Assembly: GCF_001571045.1 (NCBI RefSeq)
Contig: NZ_BCSV01000004.1
Span: 367,008 to 431,007, forward strand
Length of the DNA stretch: 64,000 nucleotides
DNA from: Curtobacterium ammoniigenes NBRC 101786
GTDB lineage: Bacteria > Actinomycetota > Actinomycetes > Actinomycetales > Microbacteriaceae
Reading direction: 5' to 3'
Positions 16,990-24,941 of this stretch are shown here, in pieces. Positions within the stretch are counted from its first letter, which is position 1. Each line of letters starts with the position of its first letter. A program made the translations under genes and the position numbers. Under the pieces are notes generated by a model. That model was not told the DNA's origin and did no database searches. It saw only the letters and a program-made list of their open reading frames with translations.

Positions 16990-17994
16990 TCAGGCGTCAG
17001 CGCTCTCGTGGGTCGGGGCAAGCTCGATCGCCTGCCGGAGCGCTTCGATCAACGGCTCGTGGTCCGCAATGTTCTTGCCGGCGATGTCGAAGGCCGTGCC
17101 GTGGTCGACGGAAGTCCGGACGAACGGGAGTCCGACGGTCACGTTGACTCCGTTCTTCAGTCCGAGCACTTTGACCGGGATATGGCCCTGGTCATGGTAC
17201 TGGGCGACGACGAGGTCGAAGTCACCGCGGGCAGCGCGGTAGAACAGCGTGTCAGCGGGCAGGGGACCGACGACGTCCATCCCTTCGGCCACCGCGCGCT
17301 CGACCCCGGGAGCGATCTTCGATGCCTCTTCGCCGTATCCGAAGAGCCCGTTCTCGCCAGCGTGCGGGTTGATGGCGCAGACGGCGATCCGCGGTCGCTC
17401 GGTACCCGCGCCGACGAGCAGGTCGTTGCCACGCTTGATCGTTCGATAGACGCGGGCGCCGTCGATCGCGGCAACCGCGTCCACGAGGCCGAGGTGCGTC
17501 GTCACGTGGATGACCCGCATGTTCGGCGCCGTGAGCATCATCGAGACCTCCTCGGTGCCGGACAGTGCCGCGAGGAGCTCGGTGTGGCCCGGGAATGCGT
17601 GGCCGGCCATGTGGAGGGCCGCCTTGTTGAGTGGTCCGGTGCAGATCGCGTCGATCTCGCCGGCCATCGCAAGTTGCACCGCCTTCTCGATGAACAGGTA
17701 GGAGCCGTTGCCTGCGTCCGCGGACAGCTCGCCCCACGGCAGGTCCGCGGGCACCGCGTCGATGTTGAGGACAGGGATGCTTTCGTCACCGTCGGCGACC
17801 TCCCCGGGGTTGCTGACCTCACGCACCGACAGCGGCGAGCCGACGATCGCGGCGGCCTGGCGCATCCGTTCGGCGTCGCCGACGACGAAGAGGCGTGCCG
17901 CGGCGCGAAGCTCCGGCTCGGCGAGCGCCTTGGCGATGATCTCGGGTCCGACGCCTGCCGCGTCGCCCATGGTGATGCCGATCGTCGGCTTCAT
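16990..17994 (-). CDS. PdxA-family 4-phosphate dehydrogenase (PdxA2/DtnP type)
   Basis: The 334-residue protein is a complete PdxA-fold NAD-dependent dehydrogenase: MGDAAGVGPEI at the start, the metal ligands in FPGHTELLA, VTTHLGL and YHDQGHIPVK, and TSVDHGTAFDIAG near the end. True PdxA makes pyridoxine precursor, but copies encoded beside DUF1537 kinases oxidise and decarboxylate D-threonate or D-erythronate 4-phosphate to dihydroxyacetone phosphate. That neighbour is present here with an ATGA overlap, so the catabolic role is preferred. The genuine biosynthetic role cannot be excluded from sequence alone. Confidence 0.9.
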   Translation of the reverse strand: MKPTIGITMGDAAGVGPEIIAKALAEPELRAAARLFVVGDAERMRQAAAIVGSPLSVREVSNPGEVADGDESIPVLNIDAVPADLPWGELSADAGNGSYLFIEKAVQLAMAGEIDAICTGPLNKAALHMAGHAFPGHTELLAALSGTEEVSMMLTAPNMRVIHVTTHLGLVDAVAAIDGARVYRTIKRGNDLLVGAGTERPRIAVCAINPHAGENGLFGYGEEASKIAPGVERAVAEGMDVVGPLPADTLFYRAARGDFDLVVAQYHDQGHIPVKVLGLKNGVNVTVGLPFVRTSVDHGTAFDIAGKNIADHEPLIEALRQAIELAPTHESADA

Positions 17995-19202
17995 GCGGTC
18001 CTCATTTCCTGGCTGGTGAGATGTGGCTGTGTTCGAAGGTGGTCCGCGGCGCGCGCGAGCGTTTCCGCGTCGCCGAATGCTCCGGCCTTCGTGACGAGGA
18101 GCGGCCTCGCAGCCCCGGCACTGCTGACCACGACGCCCGGCTCGAGTTCACCGAGGACGCGCAGCGTTCGAACGCCCAAGGCGTCGATCACGGCGCGGGC
18201 GGTCTCGCCGCCGGTGAGCACGATTGCGTCGAACGGTTCCGCTATGTCGACGACCGCCGCTGCGACGGACGCGGCCACCCGCAGCGCGTTTCCCGTGTCG
18301 ACGGGCGCGGCGAGGTCCGGGGTCAGGACGAGGTCCTCGTGCATGTGGTGGACGTCGGTCGGGAGGCCCGTCCCGGCTTCCCGACTGACGGGCACCTGAA
18401 GATGCCGGGCACCTCGGTCGACCAACCGATCGATCTGTGCGCGGGCGAGGTCGGAGTAGCTGCCCACGACGGTGAGCACCCGCGCGGCCCCCGGTGCCGG
18501 TGCCGGTGTGGTCGGCGTTCGCGACGAGTCGCGACGCGGAAGGACGTGTCCGGCGAGCCCACCGGACCCGGCCAGGAGCGTCGGAAAACCGAGGCGCTCG
18601 TTCGCCGCGACCACGAGCGCCAGATCCTCGTCGCTTGCAGCATCGATAACGGCGCCATCGAGCCCGGCATGGTGCAGCGCTTCGAGGCGCACGACGAGCG
18701 CGTCGAGCGTGAGGGCGGCTGGAACGCGCTGGGCACGCACGCCATCGGCGCCGATGGCGCGGACGGCGTCCCCGCCGAAGGGGCAACGCGACGCCACGGT
18801 GCCGCCTACGTGGACGACACCGTGCTGCGTCGTCCGGCCGACCCCGGGATATGCGGGAGCGAACAGGACGAACGCTGAACGCGCCTCCTGTCCGGTCATC
18901 GCTGACGCCGCTGCAGCGATCTCCGCGCCGATGTTCCCGCGGAGCAGGGAGTCCACCTTTTTGAACACCGAGCGTCCGGCCCGAAGCGCGTCCGCGAACG
19001 CGGATGCCACGGTCTGGCGCGCCTCGTCCGGCGCTGCGTATCTCGTGGCGGTGTCGATGGCGACGATGTCGGCGTCCTGATCGGCGGCACCGGCGTCGAA
19101 GACGATGGACGTCCGGTAGTGCGCGCCGTGTGCGCCCACCGCGTCTGCCGCGCCGGTGAGGTCGTCGGCGACAATGGTGAGAGGCAGGTCGAGCGCGGTC
19201 AT
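17991..19202 (-). CDS. Four-carbon acid sugar kinase (DUF1537 family)
   Basis: The 403-residue protein belongs to the DUF1537 kinases, which phosphorylate threonate, erythronate and related acid sugars with ATP. The N-terminal substrate domain shows [33 protein letters not shown] and [13 protein letters not shown]. The C-terminal nucleotide domain contains [16 protein letters not shown] and [20 protein letters not shown] 19202 overlaps the permease stop as ATGA and its stop overlaps the pdxA start likewise. Family knowledge says kinase plus PdxA2 is enough to convert D-threonate to dihydroxyacetone phosphate. The exact stereoisomer is not readable. Confidence 0.9.
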   Translation of the reverse strand: MTALDLPLTIVADDLTGAADAVGAHGAHYRTSIVFDAGAADQDADIVAIDTATRYAAPDEARQTVASAFADALRAGRSVFKKVDSLLRGNIGAEIAAAASAMTGQEARSAFVLFAPAYPGVGRTTQHGVVHVGGTVASRCPFGGDAVRAIGADGVRAQRVPAALTLDALVVRLEALHHAGLDGAVIDAASDEDLALVVAANERLGFPTLLAGSGGLAGHVLPRRDSSRTPTTPAPAPGAARVLTVVGSYSDLARAQIDRLVDRGARHLQVPVSREAGTGLPTDVHHMHEDLVLTPDLAAPVDTGNALRVAASVAAAVVDIAEPFDAIVLTGGETARAVIDALGVRTLRVLGELEPGVVVSSAGAARPLLVTKAGAFGDAETLARAADHLRTQPHLTSQEMRTA

Positions 19203-20173
19203 CGCTCTGCCAGGGCCACGCCGCGAGCGGTCTGGCGTCGGGCAAACCATGCGACCACGAGCGGCGTGCCGATGGCGGTCACGACCACCGATGCGGATAC
19301 AAGCACGGTCGCCGGCCCGGCTGCCTGGTGATAGGCGGGGTTCGCTGCGGCCACGAGCATGGGGACGGCAGCTGCGTTGCCGGCGGTCGAGGAGGCGGCG
19401 AGGCCCCCGAGTCCGGTGCCGCCGGTCAGCTTGTCGGCGAAGAACAGGACGACGCCGCTCAGGAGGAGCACGACGAGGCCGAGCGCGATGCCGAGGAGGC
19501 CCGCCTTGAGCACCGTCTGCAGGCTGATGCCGAACCCGAGCGCAAGCCCGAAGAAGAAGATGAGGACCGGTGCCGCTCCCGCCAGGAATTTGCGCATGGC
19601 CGGGTCGAGGCTTCCGAGGATCATGCCGAGGAGCAGCGGGATCAGGGCACCGAGGAGCGCCTGCCACGGGAAGGCCGAGAGTCCAGCGACGCCGAGGATC
19701 ACCATCGTGAGGAATGGACCCGACTCGATCGTCATGATCGAGTACGCTGCGACGTCCTTCGGCTTGCCGTACTGGCCCATCAGCGCCATGTACAGACCGC
19801 CGTTCGTGTCGCTGAACGCGGCAACGATGGCGAGCACCGACAGCCCGGTGAGGATTCCGTGATTGATCGGCGCCTCGGTCATGAACCGACCGGCGATGAT
19901 GCCGAGGACGACGGCGAGCAGCACCTTGCTGCCGAACAGCGCCCCTCCCTTTTTCAGGATGTATGGGGTCGCGCGGAGGTCGATGCTCGCGCCCATGCAC
20001 ACATAGAACACGGCCAGGATCGGCGTGCTCCCGGTGAGGAGTCCCCCGGTGAACGATCCGAAGAAGTCAGCCGTTCCGGGCGCGACCGTCGCGAGGATCG
20101 CGCCCGCGAGCAGGGGGACGAGCATCATGCCTCCGGGCACTCGCTCGATCGCAGCTTTGATGGGCACTGACAT
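19199..20173 (-). CDS. 2-keto-3-deoxygluconate permease-like transporter (KdgT family)
   Basis: The 324-residue protein has about ten hydrophobic segments and the KdgT pattern ([49 protein letters not shown]). KdgT carries 2-keto-3-deoxygluconate in by proton symport. In an operon with a C4 acid-sugar kinase it more likely imports a C4 acid sugar such as threonate. It is the first gene of the operon. ATG 20173 follows GAGG by 7 nt and is preferred over the TTG two codons earlier. Confidence 0.88.
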   Translation of the reverse strand: MSVPIKAAIERVPGGMMLVPLLAGAILATVAPGTADFFGSFTGGLLTGSTPILAVFYVCMGASIDLRATPYILKKGGALFGSKVLLAVVLGIIAGRFMTEAPINHGILTGLSVLAIVAAFSDTNGGLYMALMGQYGKPKDVAAYSIMTIESGPFLTMVILGVAGLSAFPWQALLGALIPLLLGMILGSLDPAMRKFLAGAAPVLIFFFGLALGFGISLQTVLKAGLLGIALGLVVLLLSGVVLFFADKLTGGTGLGGLAASSTAGNAAAVPMLVAAANPAYHQAAGPATVLVSASVVVTAIGTPLVVAWFARRQTARGVALAER

Positions 20174-20227
20174 CCGCAAACCTCATTGTCTCGTCGGGTC
20201 CCGCTTCGCGGGAGGGGCGTCGACAAT

Positions 20228-20269
20228 TATTGCGCGATTCACGCAGACTGCTGCGCGTTGTGCGCAATA
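20228..20269 (-). promoter_or_regulatory. Candidate DeoR operator in front of the acid-sugar operon
   Basis: Perfect 8-bp inverted arms TATTGCGC (20228-20235) and GCGCAATA (20262-20269) flank a smaller palindrome CGCAG-ACTG-CTGCG in the middle. The block is 55 bp upstream of the permease start and is less GC-rich than its surroundings. Long spaced palindromes are usual for DeoR-family repressors, and one is encoded at the end of this operon. Confidence 0.55.
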
Positions 20270-20283
20270 TGGAGCGGCTTCGG

Positions 20284-21288
20284 CTATCCCAGCTCAGCCC
20301 GCACCCGACTGGCAGCACCAACGGCCACCGCATCCTTCCCGAGCGTGCTGTGCTCGATCCGGATCGGCAGTCCGCTCACGGGTGGTTCGTCCGTCAGGTA
20401 TTCGTGCATCGCTGGCGCGAGCAGATTCCAGGCGCGCGAGACCCCGCCGCCGATGACGACCGTGGTGACATCGACGAGCGCTGAGGCGGCCGCGATCGCC
20501 TGTCCCACGGCCCGGCCCGCGGTCCGGAACACTGCGGCCGCACGGGCCTCCCCTGCGGCGGCGCGTTCCGCGATCGCGACGCCCGAGAGCCGCTCACCGC
20601 CGGCCTCCTGATACCGCAACTCCATCTGCCGGCCGGCGGCAAGGGTCTCGAGGTGCCCATGACGGCCGCAACTGCACACCAGATCACCGAAACCCGGCAT
20701 GTGTCCGATCTCTCCCGCAGCGCCGTGCGAGCCGGCGAACAGACGCCCGTCGGTCCACAGTGCACCGCCGACGCCGGTGCCGAGCATGATCGCGAGCGCA
20801 TCACGCTCCCCTCGGATCGCCCCGGCCGCGATCTCGCCGGTCAGGAAGGCATTGACGTCGTTCTCGAGGAACGCGGGGACGCCGGTGCGCGCCGTGACGG
20901 TGCGGGTCACCTCGTACCCGGCCCACTCGTGGAACGTGTCGCTCGCGACGAGCACGTTGCCCGCGACGGCGTCGACGACACCCGCAGCGCCGATCCCGAC
21001 ACCGAGCAGCTCGCCGCCCTGTTCCCCACCGCGTGCCGCGAGGAGACCACCGATCATCCGCAGCGTCACGTCGATCATTGCGTCACCACCGCGCGGCGTC
21101 GGCGCAGCCGCCCGACCGACGATCTCGAAGTCGGGCGTGCACAGGATGACCTGTGTTGCGGTTCCGCCGATGTCGACGCCCGCGATGACTGGTCCGGAGC
21201 GGGCCTCCGTCGCGTCGGGCCCGCCGCTCGCGTGACCGGCCGGACCGGGCACGCGGTCGGCAGCGGTCACGCGGTCGGCAGCGGTCAC
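20284..21288 (-). CDS. ROK-family sugar kinase
   Basis: ROK kinases phosphorylate glucose, N-acetylglucosamine, N-acetylmannosamine and the like. This 334-residue protein has the phosphate loop AGVDIGGTATQVIL, the catalytic LENDVNAFLTGE, GTGVGGALW and GEIGHMPG. The zinc-site motif normally C-x-C-G-x-x-G-C-x-E reads CSCGRHGHLE, with His replacing the third Cys. The GTG at 21288 overlaps the ABC ATPase stop as GTGA; the 18 bases GTGACCGCTGCCGACCGC occur twice in a row here, giving two in-frame GTG starts plus a third GTG. It is the last gene of the peptide-importer operon. Confidence 0.88.
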   Translation of the reverse strand: MTAADRVTAADRVPGPAGHASGGPDATEARSGPVIAGVDIGGTATQVILCTPDFEIVGRAAAPTPRGGDAMIDVTLRMIGGLLAARGGEQGGELLGVGIGAAGVVDAVAGNVLVASDTFHEWAGYEVTRTVTARTGVPAFLENDVNAFLTGEIAAGAIRGERDALAIMLGTGVGGALWTDGRLFAGSHGAAGEIGHMPGFGDLVCSCGRHGHLETLAAGRQMELRYQEAGGERLSGVAIAERAAAGEARAAAVFRTAGRAVGQAIAAASALVDVTTVVIGGGVSRAWNLLAPAMHEYLTDEPPVSGLPIRIEHSTLGKDAVAVGAASRVRAELG

Positions 21289-22997
21289 GCGGTCACCGCC
21301 GTGGCTTGCTCGCGCCGAGCCCGTTGCACGACCGGGTCCGGAACCGGAACAGCGGCGAGCAGCCGCCGTGTGTAGTCGGTGTCTGGGTGCGACAGCGTGA
21401 CCGCGGTGGGGCCGGTTTCCACAACGCGACCGTTCCGCATCACGACGACCCGGCCCGCGAACTCCTGCACGACAGCGAGGTCGTGCGACACGAAGATGCA
21501 CGCGAACCCCAGCTCCTGCTGCAGCTCGGCGATCACCTCGAGCACGGTCCGCTGGACACTGACGTCCAGCGCGCTCGTGGGTTCGTCGGCGACCAGGAGG
21601 CGCGGGTTCAGCACCAGCGCGCGCGCCAGGCTCACACGCTGCCGCTGCCCGCCGGAGAGCTCACGCGGAGCGCGGTCCATCACCGCCGCTGGAAGTCGGA
21701 CTGCCTCGAGTGCCGCGGCGACCCGACGCCGCCGTTCGGCGCGGCCAACGCCCTTCTCCTGGACCAGGAGCGGCTCGGCGACGCACTCCGCGACGCTGAG
21801 TCGAGCATCGAGCGAGGCGACCGGGTCCTGCAGGACCACGCCGATTCCGGCGCGGAGCCGTCGGAGCGCCCGGCCGCGGGTCCGGTGCACGTCCTCCCCG
21901 AACACCCGCACCTCGCCGGAACCCGGCGTGATGAGCCCGAGCACGACGCGCGCGATCGTCGACTTGCCGCTTCCCGACTCACCGACGAGGCCGACCGTCT
22001 CGCCGTTCGCAACATCGAGATCGACCTGCTGCAGCGCCCGTACGGCGCGGGTGCCGCGTCCGAACGTGACATCCACACCGGAGGCGGTGACCGCGAGATC
22101 CTGTCGACTCGCCAGCGTCTGCTCCCCCACCGCATGCTCCCGAGCGAGGCCCTCTCCGGACGAGGCCTCCGCTGGCGACGCTGGGGCGAGCGGTCGTTCA
22201 CTGATCGAAAGGCGCGGCACTGCGGCGAGCAGCGTACGCGTGTAGTCGTGCTGCGGGCGCAGGAGGACCTCGTCCACCGGACCGCTCTCGACGATTTCGC
22301 CCGCATTCATGACGGCGACTCGATCGGCGAAGTCCGCGACGACGCCCATGTTGTGGGTCACGAGCAGGACCGCCATGTCGTTCTCGGTCGCGAGCCTCCG
22401 GAGCAGGTCGAGGATCTCCGCCTGCACGGTGACATCGAGCGCGGTCGTCGGCTCGTCGGCGACGAGCAGCTTCGGGCGGTTCGCGATCGCCATCGCGATG
22501 ACGACGCGCTGGCGCTGGCCGCCGGACAGTTGGAACGGGAACGACCGGATCCGCGCCTCCGGATCGGGCAGGCCCACGTGACCGAGCAACTCCACGGCGC
22601 GCGCCCGCGCGTCGGCGACACTCGTGTCGCTGTGGTTCCGGATCACCTCGGCGATCTGATCACCGATGCGCATGAGCGGGTCGAGTGCCGTCGCCGGCTC
22701 TTGGAACACCATCGACACGACGTTGCCGCGGAGCGCTGCGAGCTGTCGGTCGTCCAGGCCGAGCATCGCCTCGCCTGCGAGCGAGACGGATCCGCCGAGC
22801 ACTGCGGTGCTCCCGAGCAGACCGAGCGCTGCGAGGGCGACGGTGCTCTTGCCCGAGCCAGACTCGCCGACGAGCGCGAGTGTCTCCCCCGCCGCGACAC
22901 TGAGCGTCGCTCCGCGCACTGCCTCCACCAGGCCCGTATCGGTTTGGAACCCCACCGTGAGCCCGTCGATCGACAGGACACTCTTCGACGTTGCCAT
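21285..22997 (-). CDS. Dipeptide/oligopeptide ABC transporter, two-ATPase fusion (DppD-DppF type)
   Basis: The 570-residue protein carries two full ATPase domains. Domain 1 has GESGSGKST near residue 42, FQLSGGQRQRVVIAMAIA and LLVADEPTTALD. Domain 2 (from about residue 305) has a second GESGSGKST, ELSGGQRQRVSLARALV and LLVADEPTSALDVS. Both keep the DYTR(T/R)LLAAVP segment typical of Dpp/Opp ATPases. It energises the dppB/dppC permeases encoded just upstream. ATG 22997 is two bases after the dppC stop. It is a natural fusion, since the linker is uninterrupted. Confidence 0.93.
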   Translation of the reverse strand: MATSKSVLSIDGLTVGFQTDTGLVEAVRGATLSVAAGETLALVGESGSGKSTVALAALGLLGSTAVLGGSVSLAGEAMLGLDDRQLAALRGNVVSMVFQEPATALDPLMRIGDQIAEVIRNHSDTSVADARARAVELLGHVGLPDPEARIRSFPFQLSGGQRQRVVIAMAIANRPKLLVADEPTTALDVTVQAEILDLLRRLATENDMAVLLVTHNMGVVADFADRVAVMNAGEIVESGPVDEVLLRPQHDYTRTLLAAVPRLSISERPLAPASPAEASSGEGLAREHAVGEQTLASRQDLAVTASGVDVTFGRGTRAVRALQQVDLDVANGETVGLVGESGSGKSTIARVVLGLITPGSGEVRVFGEDVHRTRGRALRRLRAGIGVVLQDPVASLDARLSVAECVAEPLLVQEKGVGRAERRRRVAAALEAVRLPAAVMDRAPRELSGGQRQRVSLARALVLNPRLLVADEPTSALDVSVQRTVLEVIAELQQELGFACIFVSHDLAVVQEFAGRVVVMRNGRVVETGPTAVTLSHPDTDYTRRLLAAVPVPDPVVQRARREQATAVTA

Positions 22998-22999
22998 GA

Positions 23000-23890
23000 C
23001 TACCGCCCCCGAATCGCGAATGCGTCGCGAAGGCCATCGCCGATCGCGTTGAATGCGTAGACCACCAGGATGATCGCGACCCCCGGCGGCACGATGAGCC
23101 ACCAGCGACCCGAGTACGCCGCGTCGAGGCCCTGACTGAGCATGCCGCCCCAGTCCGTCTGCGGGGCCTGTACGCCGAGCCCGAGGTAGCTCACATAGGC
23201 GACCAGGAGGATCGCATCGGCGATCTGGAACGTCGCGGATACGACGATCGTGCTGACGCTGTTCGGCAGGATGTGCCGACCGATCGCCCGAGCATGACCA
23301 CCTCCGAAGGCGCGCAGGGTCAGGATGTAGTCCCGGTGCTTCAGGGTGAGCGTCTCCGCTCGAACGAGTCGCGACGGCACCAGCCAGGACACGAATCCGA
23401 GGATCACGATGAGTCCCGGGACATGCGGCGTCGAGATCGCCGAGATGACGAGCAGGATGAACAAGGCCGGGATCGCGATCCCCGCGTCGACGATGCGCAT
23501 CATCACGGTGTCGACCCAGCCGCCGACGTACCCGGCGACAGAACCCCACACCATGCCGATCACGATCGCGAGCAGCCCCGCGGCGATCCCGACCGTGAGC
23601 GAGACCGTTCCGCCGTACATGAGCCGACCGAGTTCGTCGTGCCCCACGGCGTCCGTTCCGAGCGGATGCGCGCCGCTCGGAGCGAGGTTGATCGCTTTGA
23701 GGTTCGTGCTCGTCTGCGCCGTGTGATAGATCAGCGGGCCGACGAAGCAGAACAGGACGAAGAAGACGACGATTCCGAGGCCGACGACCGCGAGACGATT
23801 CCGGCGGAATCGGCGCCAAGCGATGCCGCGGGACGATGGCGGCGCAATCGGGTCGACCTCGGGTGGCGCCGTGAGGATGGTGCTGGACAT
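23000..23890 (-). CDS. Peptide ABC transporter permease (DppC type)
   Basis: The 296-residue permease starts with a cytoplasmic leader and the RRFRRNRLAVVGLGIV helix typical of DppC/OppC. It then shows HPLGTDAVGHDELGRLMYGGTVSL (the family's HxLGTDxxGRD segment, here with H in place of R), about five further helices and the EAA loop in LRAFGGGHARAIGRHILPN. It pairs with DppB to form the membrane channel. ATG 23890 is 16 nt after the dppB stop. Confidence 0.93.
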   Translation of the reverse strand: MSSTILTAPPEVDPIAPPSSRGIAWRRFRRNRLAVVGLGIVVFFVLFCFVGPLIYHTAQTSTNLKAINLAPSGAHPLGTDAVGHDELGRLMYGGTVSLTVGIAAGLLAIVIGMVWGSVAGYVGGWVDTVMMRIVDAGIAIPALFILLVISAISTPHVPGLIVILGFVSWLVPSRLVRAETLTLKHRDYILTLRAFGGGHARAIGRHILPNSVSTIVVSATFQIADAILLVAYVSYLGLGVQAPQTDWGGMLSQGLDAAYSGRWWLIVPPGVAIILVVYAFNAIGDGLRDAFAIRGR

Positions 23891-23906
23891 GGGGTCGGTT
23901 CCTGCC

Positions 23907-24866
23907 TTACGAGCGCGTAGTCTTCACGCGGGGGTCGATGAGCGTCTGCAGAATGTCGGCGAGCAGCGTGCCGCAGACGGTCGCGACGGCGATCACGAGG
24001 ACGCAGCCGAGCAGCACCGGGAAATCCGAGCTCTGCGCGGCGTTCCAGAACAACAGCCCCATGCCGGGGTAGTTGAAGAGCTGCTCGACGACGAGCGAAC
24101 CGCCGAACAGCACGGGGACGTAGTAGCCGAGCATCGCGACGACCGGCGTGAGCGAGTTGCGGAACACATGGCGGACGAGCACCGCGTTCGTGGAGGCTCC
24201 TCCTGCACGCGCAGTCCGGACGAAGTCCTCGTCGAGGTTGTCGAGCGTCGCGGAGCGCATGAATCGGCTGAAGACCGCGACCATCGCGGCTGCACCCGTC
24301 ACGATCGGCAGGACCAGTCCGGCCGGATCACTGAACACCTGCGCGAGCGTGTCGCCATTCGGCGCCTGGGACGGGAACAGCGGCACGATCTGCGTGAACA
24401 CCGCGATGAGGACGAGGCCGAGGAAGAACACGGGCGTCGAGTACAGAACGAGGCTCACGGTCGTGATCACGTAGTCGGCCGGACTGTTGCGCTTCCGCGC
24501 CTGCCACATGCCGACCGGGATCGCGATGATGAGCGCGAGGACCGCCTGCGCGAGCGTCAGGACGAGGGTCTTCGGCAGCCGCTGCACGATGAGCTGCGAC
24601 ACCGGCTCGTTCAATGTGAACGAGTTGCCGAGGTCGCCGCGGAGGATCTGCCCGAGGTAGATGAAGTACTGCACCGGTAGCGGCTTGTCGAGTCCTTGCT
24701 GCCGGTTGAACTGTGCGATCTGCTGCGCTGTGGCATGGATGCCGAGCACCCCGCGTGCGGGGCCGCCGGGCAGCGAGTGGAGCAGGGCGAACACCACGAT
24801 GGTGACGATGAAGACGACGATCGCCGCCTGCAGCAGTCGTCGGAGGAGGTAGAGCGTTGTGGTCAC
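23907..24866 (-). CDS. Peptide ABC transporter permease (DppB type)
   Basis: The 319-residue permease opens with LYLLRRLLQAAIVVFIVTIVVFALLHSLPGGP, the hallmark of DppB/OppB. It carries the EAA loop VRTARAGGASTNAVLVRHVFRNSLTPVV and ends with a final helix. GTG 24866 follows AAGGA at 5 nt; the longer frame upstream runs through a hairpin and is not used. It forms the translocation pore with DppC. Confidence 0.93.
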   Translation of the reverse strand: MTTTLYLLRRLLQAAIVVFIVTIVVFALLHSLPGGPARGVLGIHATAQQIAQFNRQQGLDKPLPVQYFIYLGQILRGDLGNSFTLNEPVSQLIVQRLPKTLVLTLAQAVLALIIAIPVGMWQARKRNSPADYVITTVSLVLYSTPVFFLGLVLIAVFTQIVPLFPSQAPNGDTLAQVFSDPAGLVLPIVTGAAAMVAVFSRFMRSATLDNLDEDFVRTARAGGASTNAVLVRHVFRNSLTPVVAMLGYYVPVLFGGSLVVEQLFNYPGMGLLFWNAAQSSDFPVLLGCVLVIAVATVCGTLLADILQTLIDPRVKTTRS

Positions 24867-24900
24867 GGGCGTCCTTGGTCGCGGTGGGACGATGCGGCTG

Positions 24901-24932
24901 ATGGACCGGACGCCGTGCGGCGTCCGGTCCAT
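24901..24932 (-). promoter_or_regulatory. Intercistronic hairpin between binding-protein and permease genes
   Basis: A perfect 15-bp inverted repeat, arm ATGGACCGGACGCCG with a 2-nt centre (4 nt in the folded loop), occupies 9 nt after the binding-protein stop (24942) and ends 35 nt before the permease GTG. No T-run follows on the minus strand, so it is more likely a processing/stabilising or attenuating stem, as is common after binding-protein genes that need higher expression than their permeases. Confidence 0.75.
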
Positions 24933-24941
24933 CAGGAGCGG

